A stretch of 64,000 nucleotides of DNA, taken from Nonomuraea indica (GTDB lineage: Bacteria; Actinomycetota; Actinomycetes; Streptosporangiales; Streptosporangiaceae). The notes under the pieces are model-generated. The model had not been told where the DNA came from. It saw only the letters and a list, made by a program, of their open reading frames with translations, and made no database searches. Below are positions 57,138-64,000 of the stretch, one piece after another. The position numbers and the translations under genes were made by a program. Every line of letters starts with the position of its first letter. Positions within the stretch are counted from its first letter, which is position 1. The DNA lies in assembly GCF_002850745.1 (NCBI RefSeq), contig NZ_KZ559471.1, positions 1 to 64,000 of the forward strand. Reading direction: 5' to 3'.

Positions 57138-57153
57138 TACCGACTGGTCGGAT
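57138..57153. promoter_or_regulatory. Candidate autoregulatory TetR operator
   Basis: TACCGACTGGTCGGAT containing the perfect core CCGAC-TG-GTCGG, 34 bases before the tetR start; partner of the site at 52947-52962. Confidence 0.65.
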
Positions 57154-57291
57154 GATCGGTTGTACGGGTGGGTGCTATTTCCGTCACCTTAGGGTGCCCT
57201 TCCTTCGTATGGGGTATTAATAGATGCGGCGAGGGATCTTCGGCGTGGCAGATCCCGGTTGGTCACCTCACACTGATTCGGGGAGTTTGCC

Positions 57292-58056
57292 GTGCCCGGT
57301 GGCTCTATCTACGTGCAGCAGGACGCCAAGTTCGCAGGCTCGTCCCCCCAGTGGTGGTACGAGAAGTTCTGGCGCGAGGACACCAAGAACCGCCAGAAGT
57401 CCAGGGCCGTCAAGGCGGCCGTCGGCGTCGTCGCCGGCATCGGGCTGTCGATCAGGTTCGACCTCCAGCCGCTCGTCCTCTGGGCCCTGGCGGCCGGCGC
57501 GCTCGTGGCCGCCGCCGACTGGTGGTGGTGCTGGCGGACGTACAACGCCACCGCCGTCTGGCGCGGCAGGCGGCGCGGCGAGGTCATCACCGGCCGCCTG
57601 CTGCGCCGCTCGCTCGGCCGGCGGGGCTACCGCGTGCTCGACGGCCGCGCGATCCGCGGGCAGGCGTCGATCGACCACCTGGTCATCGGCCCGGGCGGCG
57701 TCTGGATCATCGACAACGAGTCGTGGAGCCCCGACACCGACATCGCCGCGTACGGCGGGCGGCTGTTCTTCGGCGAGAAGTACGGCTCGAAGGAGGTCAA
57801 GCCGCTCGTCGACACCGCCGCGGCCTTCGCCGAGCTGCTGACCCGCGAGACCGGGATCGAGGTCACGATCACGCCCGTGCTGGCCGTCCACTGCGGTTCG
57901 CTGCCGCGTGGCGGGTCGGTCACCGCCGAGGGGATCACCCTGGCGAAGCCGCGGGTGGCGGCCAGGCGCATCAAGGCGGTGCCGGACGTCGTCCTCGACG
58001 CCGAGCAGATCGAGGTGCTGGCCCGCACCGCGGCGCGCGAGCTCCAGCGCGTCTGA
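57292..58056 (+). CDS. NERD-domain membrane-associated protein
   Basis: A 254-residue protein. Two hydrophobic helices (about 42-60 and 64-82) precede a NERD (nuclease-related) domain: LRRSLGRRGYRVLDGRAIRGQASIDHLVIGPGGVWIIDNESW, with the D/G...D-H-L-V-I and IIDNE core of restriction-endonuclease-like folds. Nuclease activity is not proven for NERD proteins. The preceding 187 bases hold the tetR operator and no other gene. Confidence 0.85.
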   Translation: MPGGSIYVQQDAKFAGSSPQWWYEKFWREDTKNRQKSRAVKAAVGVVAGIGLSIRFDLQPLVLWALAAGALVAAADWWWCWRTYNATAVWRGRRRGEVITGRLLRRSLGRRGYRVLDGRAIRGQASIDHLVIGPGGVWIIDNESWSPDTDIAAYGGRLFFGEKYGSKEVKPLVDTAAAFAELLTRETGIEVTITPVLAVHCGSLPRGGSVTAEGITLAKPRVAARRIKAVPDVVLDAEQIEVLARTAARELQRV

Positions 58057-58120
58057 CGGGCCCCGACCGGCCGGTGGATCTCACCATCGCGCCGGTGGCG
58101 GCGCGATCCACGGCACATTC

Positions 58121-58492
58121 CTAAGCCCCCCGGACCCCCTCGGCGTCGCGGGTCCGGCCGGGCGGCGGGGCCGGGTCACCGGTGAGGTGCTCCAGTGTGC
58201 CGGTGAGGTCGAGCAGGCGGTCCAGGCCGGCGCCACGGTGGTCCAGGTGCAGCCTGACGCCCGCCTCGCCCGCCCGGCGGCGGATCACCAGGAGGGCCGC
58301 CAGCCCGCTGGAGTCGCACAACCCCAGACCGGCGCAGTCCAGATGCAGGTCACGCAGGGCGGCGGTGCCCAGGACGGCGGTCGCCGCCTCCAGCAGCTCG
58401 CCCGCGGTGGCGTGGTCGAGGTCACCGCGCACGTCGATGCCCACGGCGTGCCCGCCCCGGGGCGTCGTGGTGAGCGTCAGCGGGTCCGCCAC
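58121..58492 (-). CDS. STAS-domain anti-anti-sigma factor
   Basis: A 123-residue STAS protein: IDVRGDLDHATAGELLEAATAVL, then LHLDCAGLGLCDSSGLAALLVIRRRA with the phosphorylatable Ser in the DSSG loop. In partner switching the unphosphorylated form binds an anti-sigma kinase and frees a sigma factor; a PP2C phosphatase (two genes upstream) reverses the phosphorylation. Overlaps the B12-binding gene by 16 bases. The C-terminal 20 residues are a charged tail. Confidence 0.88.
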   Translation of the reverse strand: MADPLTLTTTPRGGHAVGIDVRGDLDHATAGELLEAATAVLGTAALRDLHLDCAGLGLCDSSGLAALLVIRRRAGEAGVRLHLDHRGAGLDRLLDLTGTLEHLTGDPAPPPGRTRDAEGVRGA

Positions 58493-59580
58493 GCCGGTTC
58501 CTCCGACTCGGGCTCGTCGCCCCGCAGCGACTCACGGGCGTGCGCCAGCATCCCGGTGGCGCGGGGGAAGTCGGTGAGCCGCGCGCCGAGCAGGTCGAGC
58601 GCGGGCAGCAGGGTGCGCGGCGGCACTCCGCGGGCCGTGAGGATGCCGGCCGTCCACGACAGGAAGCCGCTGAACAGCTCCGGGTCGTCCAGGTAGAGCG
58701 CGGTCCCCAGGAAGTCGACGATGTGCGCCACGTCCTCGGCGGTGTGCCGGCGCTGCCGGGCCGTGTAGGAGGCCATCTCGGGGATGCGCTGTTGCAGCCC
58801 GTCCATGACGGCCCGGACCAGCCGGGGGCCCGACTGCGCGACGAAGGTGTACTCCTGGTCGTCCAGGTGCGGCAGGTCGTCGACCGCCTGCCGGTCGAGG
58901 GCCGGGCGCGGCGGCGGACCGCCCGCCAGCAGGTCGGCGGCCGTACGGGCGTCGGGCGCCCAGGCGTCGGCGCCGAGCAGGCGGGCGTAGCGGCCGTCGG
59001 GGCCGAAGGCGGCGCCGCCGACCAGCACCGGCGTGCCGGTCGCCTGGCACGCCGTGATCGCGGCGTGCGCGCCGGGCAGCCGGGTGGCGATGGAGCTCGA
59101 CAGCGCCATCGCGTCGGGCGCGGTGCGGTGCAGGTGCGCGATCAGGTGCGGGGTGGGCACCTGCGCGCCGAGATGGTCCACCCGCCAGCCGCGCAGGCGC
59201 AGCACCTCGGTGAGGATGCGCGCGGGGAAGGCGTGCCACTCGCCGTCGATGCAGGCCACCACGATCCGGCCGCGGCCCGCCCCCGACTCGCCCGCCCGCG
59301 CCGCCCGGCGGGCGATCGGGTGGTGGGCCAGCGCGGCGAGCACGCGTTCGTTGACGGCCGTGGCGGTGTGCTCCTGCGCCACCGTGATCCGGTTGGCCGC
59401 CCACTCGCGGCCGACCCGGGCCTGGACCGCGGCGAGCACCTCCATGAGCAGGGTCTCCATGTCGACGCCCGCGTCGAGGGCCGCCAGCGCGACATCCACG
59501 GCCGCGTACTCGTCCCCGGCCACCGCCGCGTCCCACAGCCGGTCGGCCCATACGGCGAGGCCGTCGTGCGGCGCGGTCAC
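58477..59580 (-). CDS. B12-binding sensor protein with W-x9-EH motif
   Basis: A 367-residue protein. Residues 10-95 form the four-helix cobalamin cap, with Trp60-x9-Glu70-His71 (REWAANRITVAQEHTAT), the signature of adenosylcobalamin light sensors such as CarH. Residues 105-225 are the Rossmann-like B12-binding domain; the lower-ligand His is His116 in DGEWHAFPA, with Pro in place of the Gly of ExHxxG. Residues 230-365 are a helical region without a DNA-binding domain, unlike CarH/LitR. Encoded between a PP2C phosphatase and a STAS antagonist, it may gate partner switching by light or cobalamin. Confidence 0.85.
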   Translation of the reverse strand: MTAPHDGLAVWADRLWDAAVAGDEYAAVDVALAALDAGVDMETLLMEVLAAVQARVGREWAANRITVAQEHTATAVNERVLAALAHHPIARRAARAGESGAGRGRIVVACIDGEWHAFPARILTEVLRLRGWRVDHLGAQVPTPHLIAHLHRTAPDAMALSSSIATRLPGAHAAITACQATGTPVLVGGAAFGPDGRYARLLGADAWAPDARTAADLLAGGPPPRPALDRQAVDDLPHLDDQEYTFVAQSGPRLVRAVMDGLQQRIPEMASYTARQRRHTAEDVAHIVDFLGTALYLDDPELFSGFLSWTAGILTARGVPPRTLLPALDLLGARLTDFPRATGMLAHARESLRGDEPESEEPAWRTR

Positions 59581-59665
59581 CGGGCCGGGCTCCGTTCGCT
59601 CGCCGGACGTGGGAGGCCGTCGTGCGGCGCGGTCATCGGGCCGGGCTCCGTTCGCTCGCCGGACG
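59557..59665 (-). repeat. 56-bp-period tandem duplication at the PP2C/B12 gene junction
   Basis: A 53-base segment (59557-59609) is repeated at 59613-59665 with a single C/T difference. Each copy contains the end of the phosphatase gene and a start codon region: GTG at 59580 for the B12 gene and ATG at 59636 for a 19-codon frame (59636 down to 59577). That frame begins like the B12 protein (MTAPHDGL) and ends like the phosphatase (RPASERSPAR). It overlaps both neighbours by 4 bases. Confidence 0.9.
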
Positions 59666-61222
59666 GGGTTCGACGGGGGCGGTGATGGCGATGACGGCCA
59701 TGTCGTCCTGGTCGCCGCCGCCCGCCCACTCGGAGGCGAGCATCTGGACGCGCTCGGTCAGCGCCTCGGGCGGCATGCCCGCGCACTGTTCGAGCTCCTC
59801 CAGCAGCTGCTGCTCGCCGAACAGCTCGTCGCCCAGCGGGCCGCCCCGCGCCTCGGTGATGCCGTCGGTGAACAGCAGGCAGGTGTCGCCCGGGTCGAGC
59901 GTCACGGTGTCCGTGACGCTGGTGACGGCTTCCAGCATCCCGATGAGGGTGCCCTTGGTGTGGGTCTCCTCGACCCGGCCGCCGGCCCGGACGATCACCG
60001 GGGGCGCGTGCCCCGCGCTGGTCAGCCGCAGCCGTACCCGCGGGCCGTCCCGCCGCACGGACGCCAGCACGAGCGTGACGAACGTGTTCCGTTCGCCGGT
60101 CAGCAGGACCTGGTTGAGCATGCTCAGCAGGCGCTGGTGGTCGTCGGCCACGGGCAGGAGCGCGTGCAGCGTGTCACGGATCTTGCCGGTGAGCACGGCG
60201 GCCTCCAGGCCCTTGCCGCACACGTCGCCCAGCACCACCAGCGACTCCTCGCCGGGGGCGCCGGGATGCAGGTCGTAGAAGTCGCCGCCGACCAGCGCGG
60301 TGGCACCGGAGGGGCGGTAGCGGGCCGCCAGCTCCACGCCGTCCAGCCGGCGCGTCCGGGGCGGCAGCAGCTCGCGCATCAGCACCTCGGTGATGGACGC
60401 CTGCTCGGCGTACAGGCAGGCCGCCGAGATGGCCGCGCCTGCCCGCGCGGCGAACAGCCGCGTGAACACCTCCTCGCCGGCGGAGAACCCGGCGTGTACG
60501 GCGCGCCGCAGCAGCACCAGCGCCCCGGCCGGGACGCCGTGACCGGGCAGCGCCGTCACCACCACGGAGCCCAGCTCGCCGAGCCCCTCGCGGGCCAGCC
60601 AGCCGGGGGCGGCGGCGGGATCGATCCAGCGCGAGGGCATCGGCGGGAACCCCCGCAGCGCCTCCTCCAGGCCGGGCACCTGGCCGGGGTCGACGGCGAG
60701 GTTCTCGCGGACCACCCGGCCGTCGGGGCCGCAGTAGGCGACCGGGTACCGGTGCCCGCTCTCGGGCAGGATGACCAGGGCCGCGTCGGCGAGGTGCCGG
60801 GCGGCCAGCCGGGCGGTCACCTCCATGCACCGGTCGAGGTTCAGCGACGACAGCAGCTCGTTGGAGGCTTCGGCGAGGAAGGCGGTGCGCCGCCGCTCGT
60901 CCCGCAGCGCCTCGGACACCCGCTCGCGCTCCGTGACGTCCATCAGCCACCACAGCACGCCGGCGCCGTCGACGGTGGGATGGGCCTCGAAGAGGCTCTC
61001 GCCCACCCGCCCGCGCGCCACGGCGCCCGGAGCGGCGCGCGCGAGCCAGTGCGGAACGGCGTCGTCCAGCGGCACGCCGGGCGCGGCGCCCGTCAGCAGG
61101 GAGCGCGCCGCGTCGTTGGCCTGGCTGATGATCCCCTCGGCATCGACCTGGAGCACCGGCCAGGGGGCGCTCAGCCACGTCCTGGTCACGCTCGGGCCCA
61201 GATCTGGAGTTGCACCCGTCAC
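59633..61222 (-). CDS. PAS-GAF-PP2C (SpoIIE/RsbU-type) phosphatase
   Basis: A 529-residue sensor phosphatase. PAS domain (about 12-105: WLSAPWPVLQVDAEGIISQANDAARSLL...WWLMDVTERE), GAF domain (about 120-290) and a PP2C-like SpoIIE domain (315-520) with GGDFYDL, VLGDVCGKGLEAA, LLFTDGITEARG and the final GGDQDDMAVIAI metal-binding Asp residues. It dephosphorylates STAS antagonists. GTG start at 61222. Upstream gene of the phosphatase/B12/STAS operon; the junction downstream carries the tandem duplication. Confidence 0.92.
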   Translation of the reverse strand: MTGATPDLGPSVTRTWLSAPWPVLQVDAEGIISQANDAARSLLTGAAPGVPLDDAVPHWLARAAPGAVARGRVGESLFEAHPTVDGAGVLWWLMDVTERERVSEALRDERRRTAFLAEASNELLSSLNLDRCMEVTARLAARHLADAALVILPESGHRYPVAYCGPDGRVVRENLAVDPGQVPGLEEALRGFPPMPSRWIDPAAAPGWLAREGLGELGSVVVTALPGHGVPAGALVLLRRAVHAGFSAGEEVFTRLFAARAGAAISAACLYAEQASITEVLMRELLPPRTRRLDGVELAARYRPSGATALVGGDFYDLHPGAPGEESLVVLGDVCGKGLEAAVLTGKIRDTLHALLPVADDHQRLLSMLNQVLLTGERNTFVTLVLASVRRDGPRVRLRLTSAGHAPPVIVRAGGRVEETHTKGTLIGMLEAVTSVTDTVTLDPGDTCLLFTDGITEARGGPLGDELFGEQQLLEELEQCAGMPPEALTERVQMLASEWAGGGDQDDMAVIAITAPVEPRPASERSPAR

Positions 61223-61343
61223 AACAGCGAGCCCGCTACGGGGCTCTGCCTCCTCAGTGTCATATCGCCCAATTTGTGGACGATTCCTTCACTGTAACCG
61301 ACACGACTACCCTGCTTACCGCGCGGTAACCACCCGCCGGGCA

Positions 61344-62774
61344 TCAGCCGAGCTGCTCGATGAACGCCGTGAGCTGGGCGACGTTGCGGCACTCGGACAT
61401 GGGGACGACCGTCCCGTACGCGCCCGCGACGGAGTCGCCCGTGTCCCACTGCCGCCGCGGCTCCGGGTTGAGCCAGTAGGCGTGCCGGGCGCGGCCGGCC
61501 AGCGACCGCAGGATGTCCAGGGCCGGCGGCTGGTAGTTGGAGCGGGCGTCGCCGAGGATCAGCAGCGAGGTCTTCGGCCCGACCGCGTCGCCGTAGCGCT
61601 CGGCGAACCGCTCCAGGGCGTGGCCGTAGTTCGTGCGGCCGAACCTGACCATGTCCGCCTCCTCGGCGAGCCGCGTCATGGCCTCCACGACGTCCGCGCC
61701 CGGCTCGAAGAAGCGGCTGATCTCGTCCACCGTGTCCACGAACCCGAAGGCCCGCACCTTCGCGAACTGCTCTCTCAGCGCGTACGTGAGCAGCAGCGTG
61801 AAGTGCGCGAACGACGACACCGAGTCGCTGGTGTCACAGAGGATCACCAGCTCGGGCCGGTGCGGCCGGGGCGGTCTGAAGTGCGTGGTCAGCGGGACGC
61901 CACCGGTCTGCAGCGAGGCCCGCATCGTGCGCCGGAAGTCGAGCCGGCCGCGCCGCCCGCGCCGTTGCCTGATCGTCAGCCGGGTCGCCAGCCGCCGGGC
62001 CAGCGGGTGCACCTCCCGGCGCAGCCGGGCGAGGTCGGCCCGGGTGGCGCGCAGGAAGTCGAGCTGGTCCAGCGGCGGGCGCACCGCCGAGCGGGCGATG
62101 CGCTCCACGCCGGAGTCCTCGGCGATCCGGCGGCGCACGTCGGCGGCGACGGCCTCCTCGAAGCGCCTGACGCCGTCGTGCACCCGCTGCCGGGCCGTCC
62201 GCTCGGCCAGCCCGCCGCGCTCGTGACCGGCCAGGACCTCGCGCAGGATGCCGGCCATCAGCGTCTCGGGCGACAACGCCCGCAGCACGCTGTAGGAGAA
62301 CCAGTTCTGCCGGCCAGGACCGGCATCCTGGCGGCCGAACCGCCCGACCATGGCCCGGGCGAAGCCGCGCAGCTCCGCGTCGGCCTCCGCCCCGCCCATC
62401 AGCAGCCGCGCCAGGTGAGCGCGCAGCTCGTCCCGCCCGGCCGTCCCCAGGTCGGGAGGGCCCGTGTCGCCGTCCCCGCCGTCGCCCTCCCTGCCGCCGT
62501 CCGGGGCCGCCGGTTCGGGGCGGGCGCCGGGCGGCTCGCCGTACCGGCTGGTCGTCGCGGGCGGGAACCACAGGTCGAACAGCACGTCGAACGCGGCCCG
62601 GTGCCCCGGCTTCTTGACCAGCGTCGCCGCGTACGCGGCGCGCAGCGACCCGCGCTCGGCCAGGTCGATGACCCGCAGCGCCCGCGCGGCGTCCAGCCCC
62701 TCGGCCAGCGACACCGGCAGCCCCGCCTGCCGCAACGCGTGGACGAACCCGACATGCCTGTCGATGAGCGACAT
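61344..62774 (-). CDS. VWA-domain protein, CoxE-like
   Basis: A 476-residue protein with a charged N-terminal helical region and a C-terminal von Willebrand A domain (about 320-470) carrying an intact MIDAS: CDTSDSVSSFAHF, a threonine-type segment and LLILGDARSNYQPP. Pairs with MoxR-type ATPases in chaperone or metal-insertion machines such as CoxD/CoxE and RavA/ViaA. Starts one base after the end of the MoxR gene on the same strand. Confidence 0.88.
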   Translation of the reverse strand: MSLIDRHVGFVHALRQAGLPVSLAEGLDAARALRVIDLAERGSLRAAYAATLVKKPGHRAAFDVLFDLWFPPATTSRYGEPPGARPEPAAPDGGREGDGGDGDTGPPDLGTAGRDELRAHLARLLMGGAEADAELRGFARAMVGRFGRQDAGPGRQNWFSYSVLRALSPETLMAGILREVLAGHERGGLAERTARQRVHDGVRRFEEAVAADVRRRIAEDSGVERIARSAVRPPLDQLDFLRATRADLARLRREVHPLARRLATRLTIRQRRGRRGRLDFRRTMRASLQTGGVPLTTHFRPPRPHRPELVILCDTSDSVSSFAHFTLLLTYALREQFAKVRAFGFVDTVDEISRFFEPGADVVEAMTRLAEEADMVRFGRTNYGHALERFAERYGDAVGPKTSLLILGDARSNYQPPALDILRSLAGRARHAYWLNPEPRRQWDTGDSVAGAYGTVVPMSECRNVAQLTAFIEQLG

Positions 62775-62775
62775 G

Positions 62776-63621
<846 letters not shown>

Positions 63622-63733
63622 CGGTGCTCCCGTCTACGTGCCGAACTTTATTCTAGCCATGCCTCCCGGACCGCCCGCCCGGCGCCGATTCGACCAGAAT
63701 GCCGAGGGCCGGTATATTCCTCTCAGCACGCAG

Positions 63734-63807
63734 GCGCCGCTAGCTCAGTTGGTCAGAGCAGCTGACTCTTAATCAGCGGGTCCGGGGTTCGAGTCCCTGG
63801 CGGCGCA
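63734..63807 (+). tRNA. tRNA-Lys (CTT)
   Basis: Full cloverleaf: acceptor GCGCCGC / GCGGCGC, D-arm TAGCTCAGTTGGTCAGAGC, anticodon stem GCTGA / TCAGC with loop CTCTTAA (anticodon CTT), T-arm CGGGG / CCCTG with loop TTCGAGT. Discriminator A; the CCA end is not fully encoded. Confidence 0.97.
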
Positions 63808-63817
63808 CCGCGAAAAT

Positions 63818-63843
63818 CCCCAGCTCAAGCGTTTGAGCTGGGG
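63818..63843. terminator. Hairpin terminator of tRNA-Lys
   Basis: 11-bp arms CCCCAGCTCAA / TTGAGCTGGGG with a 4-base loop, followed by GTTCTTTGTTT, 10 bases after the tRNA. Confidence 0.9.
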
Positions 63844-63857
63844 GTTCTTTGTTTGAC

Positions 63858-64000
63858 GGCTCGACATATTCGGCTGTCTGGGTGTTGTTGATCTTCGCGC
63901 TGCTCGTGGTGTGGTCGTGTGTCCGCGGTGTGTCCGGCCTGATCATCCATCATCCCTTTCGGACACAGTCGGTGGGGGCAGCGGTCGCGTCGTCTTGCTG
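63858..64000. other. End of window, no supported gene
   Basis: About 140 bases after the tRNA terminator with repeated GTGTCCG words. No complete frame, ribosome site or integrase end can be recognised. tRNA 3-prime flanks are common integration sites, but nothing here shows one. Confidence 0.3.

Noticed and set aside
63808..64000. Integrated element next to tRNA-Lys
   Set aside because: No integrase end, direct repeat of the tRNA 3-prime end or altered composition can be seen in the 190 bases available.

Overview
High-GC actinomycete chromosome. The evidence is strong G/C third-position bias, many GTG starts, short or leaderless leaders, stem-only palindromic terminators, and typical actinobacterial families (LmbU, DUF4232, DUF6458, GPGG-motif protein, SecA2, LAL regulator, F420-type LLM oxidoreductase). 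A member of the Streptosporangiales (Nonomuraea-like) would fit, but this is inference from gene content only. No phage, plasmid, insertion sequence or CRISPR array is visible.

Layout. 1-8.6 kb: edge of a specialised-metabolite locus. It holds a ketosynthase-III-like acyltransferase (cut by the window start), a stand-alone carrier protein, an LmbU-type regulator, a complete sdpC-sdpA-sdpB-like toxin/maturation operon facing a GntR/DUF1648 pair, a phosphopantetheinyl transferase and a Tat-exported BBE-type flavoenzyme. 8.7-14.6 kb: secreted GH6 cellulase, TetR facing a DsbA/FrnE-like protein with a TPR tail, and PepSY and repeat-bearing membrane proteins. 14.7-20.5 kb: probable nickel ABC importer nikA-nikB-nikC-nik(DE fusion) with a Nur-type box just before nikA. 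20.5-30.4 kb: DUF4232 protein, IclR plus sugar (KDG-like) kinase, AlkZ-like glycosylase, M9 collagenase facing a LysR regulator, Ser/Thr kinase, GNAT, P-loop kinase.

30.4-39.7 kb: a compact block of stress-type genes (DUF6458, ChaB/Rho-N, transketolase, SDR, small membrane proteins, topoisomerase IB, BON, metallophosphoesterase, LLM oxidoreductase, DUF1360, nucleotidyltransferase, PRC-barrel). Nearly every transcription unit has a sigma-B/F-like promoter of form GTTW-N14/15-GGGYA, or a weaker GNNT variant, directly upstream. 39.7-40.7 kb: a DMT exporter behind a 13-codon leader peptide with mutually exclusive hairpins. 40.9-57.1 kb: SecA2; a flavin monooxygenase/MFS pair with a LAL regulator; a second flavin monooxygenase facing TetR across three identical-type operators; a three-gene acyl-CoA dehydrogenase operon whose TetR shares an operator motif with it.

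57.3-63.9 kb: NERD protein, then a leftward operon of PAS-GAF-PP2C phosphatase, B12-binding protein with the W-x9-EH light-sensor signature, and STAS antagonist. This is a possible cobalamin/light-gated partner switch that could feed the sigma-B-like promoters of the 30-40 kb block (inference). A VWA/MoxR pair and a tRNA-Lys(CTT) with terminator close the window.

Recurring oddities are in-frame short tandem repeats in linkers of otherwise ordinary enzymes, and tandem duplications placed exactly on gene junctions.
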